From Prevotella sp. (lineage in GTDB: Bacteria; Bacteroidota; Bacteroidia; Bacteroidales; Bacteroidaceae), in contig JALEVZ010000015.1 of the NCBI GenBank assembly GCA_022788105.1, forward strand, positions 1 through 49,277: 49,277 bases of DNA, given 5' to 3'. Each line of letters starts with the position of its first letter. Positions within the stretch are counted from its first letter, which is position 1. The notes under the pieces were generated by a model. That model made no database searches and was not told where the DNA came from. It worked only from the letters and a program-made list of their open reading frames with translations. The position numbers and the translations under genes were made by a program. This document shows positions 1 to 8,379 of the stretch, in pieces.

Positions 1-369
1 AACATCGTGGACCTGCTCCACAACTACGACTTCAGCCACCAGCGCAGACTGTCATTCGAGTACATCGTGTTCGGCGGTGTAAACGATTCCATGACCCACG
101 CAAAGGAGATTGTGCGTCTGCTACAAGGCCTTGACTGCCGCATCAACCTCATACGCTTCCACCAGATACCCGGAGTAGACCTCCACGGAGCTGACGAGAA
201 GAAGATGGAGAGTTTCCGCGACTACCTCACCAACCACGGTCTGTTCACGACCATACGTGCGAGCCGCGGTCAAGACATATTCGCCGCCTGCGGACTGCTG
301 TCTACGGCAAAGAAGATAGAGGAGGCACGCCACAACCAAGAGATAGGAGTGGCGCAAGACAAGCAGTAG
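1..369 (+). CDS. rlmN: RlmN, 23S rRNA (adenine-2503-C2)-methyltransferase, C-terminal part
   Basis: Radical-SAM enzyme that methylates A2503 of 23S rRNA (and A37 of some tRNAs) at C2. Only the last ~122 residues lie in the window; the frame is already open at base 1, so the start and the CxxxCxxC iron-sulfur motif are upstream. Visible family signatures are SFEYIVFGGVNDS, INLIRFHQIPG and, near the end, TTIRASRGQDIFAACGLLS; the Cys in AACG corresponds to the C-terminal cysteine that forms the methylene/crosslink intermediate in RlmN. The stop is 26 nt before the next gene, so co-transcription with the DUF4837 lipoprotein and the pdxA homologue is likely. Identification is from conserved motifs; the truncation is only the window edge. 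Confidence 0.93.
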   Translation, partial: NIVDLLHNYDFSHQRRLSFEYIVFGGVNDSMTHAKEIVRLLQGLDCRINLIRFHQIPGVDLHGADEKKMESFRDYLTNHGLFTTIRASRGQDIFAACGLLSTAKKIEEARHNQEIGVAQDKQ

Positions 370-395
370 AACAGCCGCGAAAAAGAGTCTGCCAC

Positions 396-1343
396 ATGCG
401 CCACACCACAACCATAACACGTCTTGCTCTGCACGCCGCCACACTCGCAGCAGCCTTTACCGTGCTGTCATGCGACGGCAGCGAGGGCATGTTGCCACAC
501 AGCGGCGGAGCACCGTCGGAGGTGCTGGTCACGGGACAGGGCAGCGAGTGCATCGTCAGCACACTGGAAGCAGACGTGCCTGGCCTACCCCAGCCCGAGC
601 CAATGTTTGACGTGAAGGCGCTGACAGACAACACACTGGACGCCACAGCGCGCCTTGAGCGCAACATCGTGGTGACCGACATCGACTCTCTGCGCCACAG
701 CGCTACCACCGTGAGATATGAACGCAACGTGTATGCGCGCCCACAGATTATAATATATGTGAGCAGTCCGTCAGAGCAGGCACTGCGCCGCGACATCGGT
801 CGCTGCCACATCGACCGTCTGCTACTACGCAACGAGCTTGCCCACTACGCCGCGCGCCTCACAAGCGACACCTGTGGCACTGCAAAAGAGATAAGAAAGA
901 CATTCGGATGTAGCATGCGCCTGCCGAAAGACGTCACCATAAGGAAACGCGGAAAGAACTTCATCTGGCTGTCAGACAACAACCCTCTGAAGAGCGGCAA
1001 CATCTGCATCTACACCTCTGAGAACCGCGACAGCGTGATGCAACGTAACATCAAGGGCGAGACAGACAACACACACATGACCACCGTAGAAGGGTCGGTA
1101 GTTGACGTCTGCCAAATCAGCGACAGATGCAAGGTCACGACAAGGCGCGGACTGTGGCAAATGACTGGCGACGCCATGGGCGGACCATTCGTGTCACGCG
1201 CCATCACGCTGCCATCGGGCCAAACCATTGTGGGCGAGGCGTTCGTCTTCGCTCCCGGAGAGAGAAAAAGAGACAAAATCAGACAGCTTGAAGCATCGCT
1301 CATGACAATGAAATCCGATGCCGAAGGCTGCAAGGACAAATAA
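396..1343 (+). CDS. DUF4837 family lipoprotein
   Basis: Predicted exported lipoprotein of 315 aa and unknown function. The N-terminus has a basic start, a hydrophobic stretch and a lipobox-like end (TVLSC, Cys about residue 26), so it is probably anchored in the envelope. The C-terminal third (residues ~240-305) has the pattern I associate with DUF4837: a segment like LWQMTGDAMGGPFVSR followed by GEAFVFAPGERKRDKIRQLE. The middle is mixed alpha/beta with no catalytic motif that I recognise. It sits between rlmN and a pdxA homologue, with 26 and 24 nt gaps, so the three probably form one transcript. The family name is from memory of the C-terminal pattern; the lipoprotein call rests on the visible lipobox. 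Confidence 0.72.
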   Translation: MRHTTTITRLALHAATLAAAFTVLSCDGSEGMLPHSGGAPSEVLVTGQGSECIVSTLEADVPGLPQPEPMFDVKALTDNTLDATARLERNIVVTDIDSLRHSATTVRYERNVYARPQIIIYVSSPSEQALRRDIGRCHIDRLLLRNELAHYAARLTSDTCGTAKEIRKTFGCSMRLPKDVTIRKRGKNFIWLSDNNPLKSGNICIYTSENRDSVMQRNIKGETDNTHMTTVEGSVVDVCQISDRCKVTTRRGLWQMTGDAMGGPFVSRAITLPSGQTIVGEAFVFAPGERKRDKIRQLEASLMTMKSDAEGCKDK

Positions 1344-1367
1344 TATACATTACCCTATTTTTATTTT

Positions 1368-2555
1368 ATGGAAAACAATAAGATACGCGTGGCAATCACG
1401 CACGGTGACACCAATGGTGTCGGATATGAGCTGATCTTTAAAACTTTTGCAGAACCAGAGATGCTGGAGCTATGTACGCCCATCATCTATGGCTCGCCAA
1501 AGATTGCCGCATACCACCGCAAAGCCTTAGACATACAGGGCAACTTCACTATAATAGCCGACGCAAAGGAGGCACACGACGGCAAGGTAAACCTGCTGAC
1601 GTGCTTTGAAGAAGAGGTGAAGGTAGACCTCGGCATGCCGACACCAGAGTCAGGACTGGCAGCACTGCGCGCCATGGACAAGGCTATGACCGACTTCCGC
1701 GACGGCGCTTTCGACGTGCTCGTTACCTGTCCGCTCAACAATGAGAACATACACGACGACAACTTCTCGTTCCCTGGACTGACAAAATATGTGGAGACGA
1801 GCCTCGGAGACGGCAACAAAGCCGTGAACATAATGCTCGGAAGCGACATGTGCGTAGCTGTAGAGGCAGCAGGAGCAAGCATCAGAGACGTGGCAGGTAA
1901 GCTGTCAGAAGAGAGCATCTGCAACACGGTGAAGATACTGGCACAGAGCATACGCCGCGACTTCATGCTCTCCAACCCGCGTATTGGAGTGCTCTCGCTC
2001 AACGCCGACCGCCACGGCAGCGAGGAGCAGAACATCATCATACCCGCCATAAACCGTCTGGCAGAAGAGGGTGTCAACGCCTTCGGACCATACACGGCAG
2101 AAGAGATGTTCGGCACACGCAACTACGAAGCGTTTGATATCATACTGGCGATGTACGACGACCAGGGCACCATTCCCTTCCGCACACTCGCCTCTGAAGA
2201 CGGCGTATGCCTGATAGCAAACCTCCCCATCGTATGCACCACACCGATGGTAGGGCCGCAGTACGAAATAGCAGGACAGGGAGTAGCAGACGAGTCGGCG
2301 TTCCGCCACGCCATATTCAGCGCCATCGACATCTTCCGCAACCGCGCCAGCTACGACGAGCCGCTTGACAACCCGCTGCCGAAGCTCTATCACGAGAAGC
2401 GCGACGAGAGCGAAAAGGTGAGATTTGCCATCCCGAAGAAGCACGACGGACAGTTCAAAGGCAGAGACAACCGTGCCCCGTTCAACAAAGAGGCGGGCAA
2501 AGGCAACAAAGAGCCGAGAAGAGAACAGGGCAACGATAACGAGCAGCAGCAGTAA
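1368..2555 (+). CDS. PdxA-like protein lacking the family's active-site histidines
   Basis: Homologue of 4-hydroxythreonine-4-phosphate dehydrogenase (vitamin B6 synthesis), 395 aa. Family features are clear: ITHGDTNGVGYELIFK at the N-terminus, VLVTCPLNNENI near 118, an EEQNIIIPAI segment near 220, and SAFRHAIFSAIDIFRNR near 310. The metal and substrate histidines expected for PdxA are missing. The usual PGHTE reads PGLTK (Leu138), the LNPHAGE region is shortened to LNADRHGSEE, MYHDQG reads MYDDQG (Asp264), and SPDHGT reads TPMVGP (294). The frame is intact and the surroundings are well conserved, so this is not a sequencing slip. A hydrophilic, low-complexity tail (residues ~350-395, rich in K, N, E, R, Q) extends beyond the usual end. 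It is either an inactive or a repurposed PdxA paralogue. Confidence 0.85.
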   Translation: MENNKIRVAITHGDTNGVGYELIFKTFAEPEMLELCTPIIYGSPKIAAYHRKALDIQGNFTIIADAKEAHDGKVNLLTCFEEEVKVDLGMPTPESGLAALRAMDKAMTDFRDGAFDVLVTCPLNNENIHDDNFSFPGLTKYVETSLGDGNKAVNIMLGSDMCVAVEAAGASIRDVAGKLSEESICNTVKILAQSIRRDFMLSNPRIGVLSLNADRHGSEEQNIIIPAINRLAEEGVNAFGPYTAEEMFGTRNYEAFDIILAMYDDQGTIPFRTLASEDGVCLIANLPIVCTTPMVGPQYEIAGQGVADESAFRHAIFSAIDIFRNRASYDEPLDNPLPKLYHEKRDESEKVRFAIPKKHDGQFKGRDNRAPFNKEAGKGNKEPRREQGNDNEQQQ

Positions 2556-2592
2556 CAGCAGCAACAAACAACACGACCACAATACCACAATG

Positions 2593-2623
2593 TCGGGGGC
2601 TTGCATATTTTGCCAGCCCCCGA
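2593..2623 (+). terminator. Hairpin terminator after the pdxA-like gene
   Basis: A 9-bp perfect stem (tcgggggct / agcccccga) encloses a 13-nt loop and is followed by tttggt. It lies 38 nt after the stop codon and before the next start, which suggests at least partial termination. The T-tract is short. Confidence 0.6.
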
Positions 2624-2650
2624 TTTGGTAATGCGACACTGCGTCAACAC

Positions 2651-3625
2651 ATGAAAAAGAAACACCAGAACATATTTTTCGTCTTCGGCATAGCGGTGCT
2701 TGCCGTCATGATATGGCAGCTTGACTTCCACCAGGTGTACGAAGGGTTGCGACATGCGGGCTACTGGTTTGCAGCGGTCATAGCGCTGTGGGCTTTGCTC
2801 TACGTGCTAAACACGCTGACATGGTACATGATAATAGCGGCAGGAGGCAAGAAGCGCCCAGACTTCTGGATGCTATACAAAACATCGGTGTCGGGATTTG
2901 CACTCAACTACGCTACACCCGGCGGACTGATGGGCGGCGAGCCATACCGCATCATGGCGTTGTCGCCAATCATTGGCACAGAGCGCGCCTCGTCGTCGGT
3001 CATTCTTTTCGTCATGACACACATCTTCAGCCACTTCTGGTTCTGGCTGTTGTCGATAGTTGCATACGTGTTGTTCTACACCCTCACACCCCTTACGGCA
3101 GGCATAACCGCCGCAGCGACAGCGTTTTGTCTGCTCGGGCTGTGGTTTTTCACTGTCGGCTACCGTAAGGGCATAGCCATGCGCGCCGCAAAATGGGCAA
3201 GCCACATACCGTTTGTAGGACGTTACGCCACCACCTTTATCACCCGCCACCACGACCAGTTGGCTGTCATCGACGGACAGATAGCGGCTCTACACAGCCA
3301 AAACCGCCGCACACTGGTCGCCGCAGTGCTGTCAGAGTTGCTCTGTCGCATAGCCTCTGCTGCGGAGATATACTTCATTTTGCTGGTCATAAACTGCGAC
3401 GTAAGCTACACCTCGTGCGTCATCATACTTGCCTTCACATCGCTGTTTGCCAACCTACTGTTCTTCCTGCCCATGCAAGTGGGTGGACGCGAGGGCGGAT
3501 TTCTTATGTCGGCAAGCGCACTCGGCATGAGCATCGGCAGCGGTGCGTTCCTCGCACTGATAGTAAGACTGCGCGAACTGGTGTGGACGGGCATAGGGCT
3601 GATATTGATAAAGGTAAAAAAATAA
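2651..3625 (+). CDS. Lysylphosphatidylglycerol-synthase TM-domain / AglD-like (UPF0104) membrane protein
   Basis: Polytopic inner-membrane protein of 324 aa with about seven to eight hydrophobic segments and no soluble catalytic domain. The pattern fits the flippase-like membrane domain family (UPF0104, shared with the membrane half of MprF). Visible hallmarks are a loop ALNYATPGGLMGGEPYR near residue 85 and FLPMQVGGREGGF near residue 270, the two conserved loops of this family. The usual inference is movement or modification of lipid-linked intermediates; the substrate is unknown. The start is an ATG 27 nt after the upstream hairpin. It shares the strand with the pdxA-like gene but may be partly uncoupled by that terminator. 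Confidence 0.8.
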   Translation: MKKKHQNIFFVFGIAVLAVMIWQLDFHQVYEGLRHAGYWFAAVIALWALLYVLNTLTWYMIIAAGGKKRPDFWMLYKTSVSGFALNYATPGGLMGGEPYRIMALSPIIGTERASSSVILFVMTHIFSHFWFWLLSIVAYVLFYTLTPLTAGITAAATAFCLLGLWFFTVGYRKGIAMRAAKWASHIPFVGRYATTFITRHHDQLAVIDGQIAALHSQNRRTLVAAVLSELLCRIASAAEIYFILLVINCDVSYTSCVIILAFTSLFANLLFFLPMQVGGREGGFLMSASALGMSIGSGAFLALIVRLRELVWTGIGLILIKVKK

Positions 3626-3709
3626 GAAACGAAAAAGACAAAACACAAATCACCACCCTGCCCCACAAAAAATAAAAGCGAGCCGTGGCTTTATGTGCAA
3701 TACTTTCCG

Positions 3710-3717
3710 TAACTTTG
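3710..3717 (+). promoter_or_regulatory. Bacteroidota -7 promoter box for the MmcQ/YjbR gene
   Basis: The sequence taactttg matches TAnnTTTG and lies 28 nt before the ATG at 3746, in an A-rich gap after the preceding gene. A -33 element is not obvious. Confidence 0.6.
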
Positions 3718-3745
3718 CAGAAGCAACACCATCCTTTACACAAAT

Positions 3746-4111
3746 ATGAACATCGAGAGCACAAGAGACTATTGTCTGACGTTGCCACTTGTAACAGAGG
3801 ACTTCCCATTTGACGAGCGCACACTCGCGTTTCGGGTATTGGGCAGGATTTTTGCGTGTCTTGACATGGAGCGGCCAGAGTGGATCACGACAAAATGTGA
3901 CGCCGAACGGGCGATAGAACTGCGCGAACGCCACAGCGAGATAGAGCCGGCATGGCACTGGAACAAGAAATACTGGAACCAGGTGAACCTCACCGGGCAA
4001 CTCTCCGACGACGACATAAAGGCGCTGATAAGGCACAGCTACCACGAGGTGGTGAAGAAGCTGAAGAAGCAGGAGCGCACCGACCATCCGGAGATAACGG
4101 AGGTGATGTGA
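3746..4111 (+). CDS. MmcQ/YjbR family DNA-binding-like protein
   Basis: Small cytosolic protein, 121 aa, of the MmcQ/YjbR (CyaY-like double-wing fold) family. It begins MNIESTRDYCLTLPLVTEDFP, contains VLGRIFACLDME in the middle, and ends with the typical segment HWNKKYWNQVNL, then DDIKALIRHSYHEVV. Length fits the family (about 110-125 aa). The molecular role is not established; the fold resembles DNA-binding wings. Its own -7 box 28 nt upstream suggests a separate transcript, possibly continuing into sdaA 84 nt downstream. Confidence 0.87.
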   Translation: MNIESTRDYCLTLPLVTEDFPFDERTLAFRVLGRIFACLDMERPEWITTKCDAERAIELRERHSEIEPAWHWNKKYWNQVNLTGQLSDDDIKALIRHSYHEVVKKLKKQERTDHPEITEVM

Positions 4112-4195
4112 CCCACCGATGGCTCGCCGACAACAATAATAATACACAGACTGACAACATTTACAACACAATAAGACAAAACACAACCCAACAGC

Positions 4196-5404
4196 ATGGA
4201 ATCACTAAAAGAACTTTACAGAATAGGAAAAGGCCCGTCAAGCAGTCACACCATGGGACCGCAGAAGGCGGCACAGACCTTCCTCAGCCACAACAAAGAC
4301 GCGAAACGCTTCAAGGCGGTGCTATACGGCAGCCTCGCAGCGACAGGCAAGGGTCACATGACCGACGTTGCCATAATAGAAGTGCTGGAACCGACGGCAC
4401 CGGTAGACATAGAGTGGCAGGCTGCAACGTTTCTGCCATACCACCCCAACGGCATGACGCTGATAGCATACGACAGCGACGGCAACGAGAGCGACCGCTG
4501 GACGGTGTACAGCGTGGGCGGCGGCGCACTGTCGGAGGGCACGGAGACACGATGGCTCACCGACGTGAAAGACGTGTATAAGAAGAACACGCTGAAGGAG
4601 ATTCTGACATGGTGTGACAACCACGGCAGAAACTACTGGGAGTATGTAGACGAGTGTGAAGACGCAGATATATGGGACTACCTCATGGAGGTGTGGACGG
4701 TCATGCAGGAGTCGGTAAGACGTGGACTCGACAACGAGGGCGCGCTGCCTGGACCACTTAACCTGCCGCGCAAGGCACCGACCTACTACGTGAAGTCGCA
4801 GGGCTACAAGCAGTCGCTCGCCTCACGCGGACTGGTGACAGCCTACGCACTGGCAGTAAGCGAGGAGAACGCCGCAGGAGGAACCATAGTGACTGCACCG
4901 ACATGTGGCTCATGCGGTGTGCTGCCCGCCGTGCTGTACCATCTGTCACACGCCCATAACTTCAGCGACACGCGAATACTGCACGCGCTGGCAACGGCAG
5001 GCATATTCGGCAACGTGGTGAAGAAGAACGCATCTATCTCTGGAGCAGAGGTGGGATGTCAGGGTGAGGTCGGCGTGGCATGTGCCATGGCGTCGGCAGC
5101 AGCCTGCCAGCTGTTCGGCGGCACACCGTCGCAGATAGAATATGCTGCGGAGATGGGTCTTGAACACCACCTCGGCATGACGTGCGACCCCGTGTGTGGA
5201 CTCGTACAGATACCCTGCATAGAGCGCAACGCCTTTGCTGCCACCCGCGCCCTCGACTCCAACCTGTACGCCGCCATGAGCGACGGCAAGCACCGTGTGT
5301 CGTTTGACCGCGTCGTGAACGTAATGAAACAGACTGGTCACGACCTGCCATCGCTGTATAAAGAGACAAGCGAGGGCGGACTGGCAAAGGCTTACGAGTT
5401 TTAA
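4196..5404 (+). CDS. sdaA: L-serine ammonia-lyase (iron-sulfur dependent, single chain)
   Basis: Converts L-serine to pyruvate and ammonia in the cytosol using an oxygen-sensitive [4Fe-4S] cluster. At 402 aa it is the one-chain form with the beta-like domain first (GKGPSSSHTMGP near residue 12) and the alpha-like catalytic domain from about residue 190. Cluster cysteines are visible in APTCGSCGVLPAVLYH and CDPVCGLVQIPCIERNAFAA. Both halves are intact. The stop codon (5402-5404) is immediately followed by a 22-bp repeat array and then a hairpin terminator, so the transcript probably ends there. Serine catabolism to pyruvate fits an amino-acid-fermenting gut or oral anaerobe. Confidence 0.95.
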   Translation: MESLKELYRIGKGPSSSHTMGPQKAAQTFLSHNKDAKRFKAVLYGSLAATGKGHMTDVAIIEVLEPTAPVDIEWQAATFLPYHPNGMTLIAYDSDGNESDRWTVYSVGGGALSEGTETRWLTDVKDVYKKNTLKEILTWCDNHGRNYWEYVDECEDADIWDYLMEVWTVMQESVRRGLDNEGALPGPLNLPRKAPTYYVKSQGYKQSLASRGLVTAYALAVSEENAAGGTIVTAPTCGSCGVLPAVLYHLSHAHNFSDTRILHALATAGIFGNVVKKNASISGAEVGCQGEVGVACAMASAAACQLFGGTPSQIEYAAEMGLEHHLGMTCDPVCGLVQIPCIERNAFAATRALDSNLYAAMSDGKHRVSFDRVVNVMKQTGHDLPSLYKETSEGGLAKAYEF

Positions 5405-5418
5405 AGAAAAGGAGAAAA

Positions 5419-5484
5419 GCCGCAAAGAAAGAATCGTAAAATCGCAAAGAAAGAATCGCAAAGCCACAAAGATAGCAACATGGC
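5419..5484. repeat. 22-bp tandem array, three units, directly after sdaA
   Basis: Units begin at 5419, 5441 and 5463. The first two share the core gcaaagaaagaatcg and differ at only a few positions; the third (gccacaaagatagc) is more decayed. A weaker purine-rich unit may precede them, overlapping the stop codon at 5402-5404. Period is exactly 22 bp, not a multiple of three, with no open frame. Confidence 0.7.
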
Positions 5485-5660
5485 GTTTTTAGTGACACTT
5501 TGCCACGATTCTGACGAAATATCTTACGCCAAATATTAACGCTTGTTAAAAACGTAAAGACATTCCCATTAGGCCCATTTGACGTTGCCATTAGGCCGTA
5601 GTGACGTCGCCACTACGCCCCTTTGACAGCGCCAAATGGGCCCTTTCATTTTGTCAAAAC
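5485..5660. repeat. Composite repeat element, copy A (leader, four 22-bp units, trailer)
   Basis: Leader 5485-5560 contains tgacactttgccacg, cttacgccaa and a small hairpin ttaacgcttgttaa. Four 22-bp units follow at 5561, 5583, 5605 and 5627. Each has a left word (cattagg, cattagg, cactacg, caaatgg) and an inverted right word (catttg, gtagtg, cctttg, ctttc). The trailer is ttttgtcaaaac. Words pair across units: ggcccatttg (5572-5581) with caaatgggcc in unit 4, and cgtagtg in unit 2 with cactacg in unit 3, giving a nested fold. A second copy lies at 18037-18213. It fills a convergent gap. Confidence 0.85.
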
Positions 5661-5699
5661 ATCAACCCCAACCAGTCTGAGGACCGATTGGGGTTGATG
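5660..5699. terminator. Bidirectional hairpin between sdaA and the M6 protease
   Basis: A perfect 12-bp stem (catcaaccccaa at 5660-5671, ttggggttgatg at 5688-5699) with a 16-nt loop sits between two convergent genes, directly next to the composite repeat element. T-tracts are weak on both strands, but the stem is strong and could serve both transcripts. Confidence 0.75.
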
Positions 5700-5710
5700 A
5701 AAGCACTTGT

Positions 5711-7516
5711 TTATTTCACAAATTTCTTACCGTTCTTTATATATATGCCCTTTGGCAGCAAACTGGTGTCGGTGCCGAGCAAGCGGCCATCGATGGAATA
5801 GATGACACCATCAGCGCTGTCAGGGGCTACCGTCACGGGGGTGCTGATGCCCGATGCCACCGCGTCGGCGACGAAACGGAACGACACTTCGCCCGTCGAA
5901 CTGTCTTCGGCGATGTCTAAGAGTCCACACCCGTTGGCGACAGGAGCCTTACGCCATAAGAAGTTGGGGAGGTTCTGTGCCGCAGTAAGAGTGGTCACGC
6001 CATTCTTGCCTGGGAAGAGGTCGCCAGACATCTCCTTCACATACTCCTTCGACGACTCGCAGTTGTTAGAGTTTTGGAGCAGTCCGTCGGCAGGCACAAT
6101 GGTCACTCCGGGGTCGCCAGACACATTGTTGAGGGGCGACGAGAACGAGAGCGACGTGGTGTTGAGACTTATACGATAGACGATAAGACCGTGGCTGGGA
6201 AGGCGGGTGTTCCATCCAGTGTTCTGAATGTTTTCCATCAGCATGTAGTCAACGGCTTTGCCACCGAGGTCGCCGGGTTTGTCATAACGGTAGGCTGTGC
6301 CGCCCTGGTCAAACGACTTCAGCGTGTAGCGCGTGTCGTCGGCGACATTTTCGGTTGTGCTCCACCCCATCACGCCACGCTCAAAGGCGGTGTAGGCCGT
6401 GGGGGTATAGCCGAAGTTGAGGTTCTCGCCGCCGTCCATCAGACTCCAGTACTCCATGCCCTGATTGTCGGCTTTCTGAGCAGCGCCAGCCGTGGGATAG
6501 AGGTCGGGGAAGCCGAGGGCGTGGGTCATCTCGTGACAGAACACTCCTACGCCGTTGATCTGTGGCGTTGAGAATGACCCATCGTTGCCAAGTTGCTTCT
6601 CGTTGGCGTTGAGTTCGCTTATCGCCATGTTCAGACGCACATTCTTACCAGCAAAGGTACCGACCTCGCGAATGGAGGTCTTTGCCCAAATGGTGTTGGA
6701 ATTGGCGTTATTATTTTGGCCAAAACCAGCAAAAATCACGGCTACGAGGTCGATGTCGCCGTCGGAGTTGCTGTCGAGTTCGGAATCGGAGAAATCGGTA
6801 ATGCCTGATGCCAGCTGGCACGACTCAGTCAAGAACTCGGCGAAGTTGACGTCTTTTCCACCACTCGACTCGTCGTCTTTGCCATAATAGTCAAGCGGCT
6901 TTGACAGTTTCACGGGGCCAACCACCTTGAAGTTGGGGGTGTACTGTCCACCACTCATGTCTGTGAAGTAGGTTTTCACGCTACCGTAGTTGCGAGCTTC
7001 ACCGTGTCCCATGTCTACCTGTTCGCCACCGTTGAAGTACTGCTCAAACGAGGCTTTAGGGTCTGTAAGGGAGAAGGTGTTGTCGGCAAACTCGGCGAGT
7101 ATGACCAGCACCGTGGGGCTGCCTGTGTGGGGGAAATAGCGCGACGAGACACGTGACGCATTGAGGGCGCGGCTGCGACGGGTCTTGGCAACCTTGCCAA
7201 ACAGCTCCATGGTCTGCGCTTTGGCGGCAGCACGTTCTGCCACGCTGCGGCTGTCGGGGTTGTGTGCCACTATGCCGGCAGAGGCAATGGTGCCGTCGGA
7301 TCTGAGGTCGGCAATGTAGAAGGTGCCTTTGTCATGTGCCAACACTACGCCGTCGGTAGTGGAATACCAACTGAAATGCTCGTCGCCATTGAGCACAACG
7401 GTCAGCAACGTGCCGTCAGACTGCACCACCGTGAACGGCGTGCTGTTGGCTTTCGACGCGAACGACGGTATGGCTGCGAGGAAAGCAGCTGCTATGGATA
7501 GGAAAAACTTTTTCAT
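5711..7516 (-). CDS. Secreted M6 family metalloprotease with T9SS-type C-terminal signal
   Basis: Secreted zinc protease of 601 aa. Residues 1-20 form a signal peptide (MKKFFLSIAAAFLAAIPSFA). A region around 20-130 looks like a propeptide; the catalytic domain follows, with the zinc motif HEMTHALGFPD at about residue 328 and the M6-like segment VLVILAEFADNTF near 135. The last ~60 residues end in GVIYSIDGR, LLPKGIYIKNGKKFVK, the pattern of type A T9SS sorting domains that direct export across the outer membrane. It is the last gene of the minus-strand run and faces sdaA. Immune-inhibitor-A-like proteases of this family cleave host or dietary proteins, but the substrate here is unknown. The PorE-like gene at 38888 supports an active T9SS. 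Confidence 0.9.
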   Translation of the reverse strand: MKKFFLSIAAAFLAAIPSFASKANSTPFTVVQSDGTLLTVVLNGDEHFSWYSTTDGVVLAHDKGTFYIADLRSDGTIASAGIVAHNPDSRSVAERAAAKAQTMELFGKVAKTRRSRALNASRVSSRYFPHTGSPTVLVILAEFADNTFSLTDPKASFEQYFNGGEQVDMGHGEARNYGSVKTYFTDMSGGQYTPNFKVVGPVKLSKPLDYYGKDDESSGGKDVNFAEFLTESCQLASGITDFSDSELDSNSDGDIDLVAVIFAGFGQNNNANSNTIWAKTSIREVGTFAGKNVRLNMAISELNANEKQLGNDGSFSTPQINGVGVFCHEMTHALGFPDLYPTAGAAQKADNQGMEYWSLMDGGENLNFGYTPTAYTAFERGVMGWSTTENVADDTRYTLKSFDQGGTAYRYDKPGDLGGKAVDYMLMENIQNTGWNTRLPSHGLIVYRISLNTTSLSFSSPLNNVSGDPGVTIVPADGLLQNSNNCESSKEYVKEMSGDLFPGKNGVTTLTAAQNLPNFLWRKAPVANGCGLLDIAEDSSTGEVSFRFVADAVASGISTPVTVAPDSADGVIYSIDGRLLGTDTSLLPKGIYIKNGKKFVK

Positions 7517-7583
7517 TTTATGAGTTGTATTGTGGTTTATTAGTTATCGAACTTTTTGGGTTGCACTCGTGACGGCAAAGGCG

Positions 7584-8363
7584 TCACACTTTGTTCTTTC
7601 CAAAATAGTATTGACCCTTGTGCTTCGTGCGGATGCCGTAGTCTATGGCATGAACCGGGCAGTGGTGGAAACAGGCGAAGCAGGTGAGGCAGTGGCCGTT
7701 GTGAATCCACTCGGGCACGCACCCCTTGCCACCGCGGATGTCGCCTACGGGGCAGGCGTCCACACACTTGCCACACTTCAAACACTTCGTCGCGTCGACA
7801 TGGAACGGGCGGTCGGTGACCAGTTTGGCGGTGAAGAAAGCGCCTATCACACGGCTGTTGATGCGCGGCCAACGACCGATGTCGGGGCGGTAGCGGAACG
7901 GACGGCAATGGATGATGTCGTCTATCATGCCGTTAAGTCTTATCTGCGACGACTCTATCTTCTCGCCCTCGCGCTCAACGGTGTCTACATCCATAAATGG
8001 TAAGCCGATGTACGACTCCGGCATAAGCAGTGAGGCGGAGGTTGTGAGGTGGACACCTTGTTTCTGCAGGTCGGCGGAGAGTATGTCAAGGGCTTCGCCG
8101 ACGGTGTCGCCGGCAGTACAAAGAGCGTAGACGTAATGGTCGGCAAGATTGTTTACCTTCAGCCGACTGATAAAACGGCGCACGAGAAGCGGTGGTCGCC
8201 ATCCGTGTACGGGGAAGCAGAAGCCCAGGCGTTCGCCCTCTTCGAGCGTGACTTCGACATCTTCGTCTGTGACCGTCATGGGCATGACGCGGTCGCGCGT
8301 GGCTGCTTGTATCTGTTCCACAGCCCACAAGGTGTTGCCTGTGGCAGAGAAATATAATATCAT
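7584..8363 (-). CDS. EFR1-type flavodoxin/ferredoxin fusion protein
   Basis: Predicted cytosolic electron carrier of 259 aa. Residues 1-170 resemble a flavodoxin-like domain that starts MILYFSATGNT, a typical FMN phosphate-binding loop (SATGNT). Residues ~190-245 carry two [4Fe-4S] motifs: CLKCGKCVDACPVGD and CLTCFACFHHCP. This matches the EFR1 family of flavodoxin-ferredoxin proteins found in anaerobes. The start at 8363 is chosen because the flavodoxin fold begins there; an upstream in-frame ATG would add 22 residues unrelated to the family and overlap the permease gene. It follows the export operon by 16 nt, so co-transcription is likely, although a functional link is not obvious. Confidence 0.85.
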   Translation of the reverse strand: MILYFSATGNTLWAVEQIQAATRDRVMPMTVTDEDVEVTLEEGERLGFCFPVHGWRPPLLVRRFISRLKVNNLADHYVYALCTAGDTVGEALDILSADLQKQGVHLTTSASLLMPESYIGLPFMDVDTVEREGEKIESSQIRLNGMIDDIIHCRPFRYRPDIGRWPRINSRVIGAFFTAKLVTDRPFHVDATKCLKCGKCVDACPVGDIRGGKGCVPEWIHNGHCLTCFACFHHCPVHAIDYGIRTKHKGQYYFGKNKV

Positions 8364-8379
8364 TCTACAATAATTGAGA

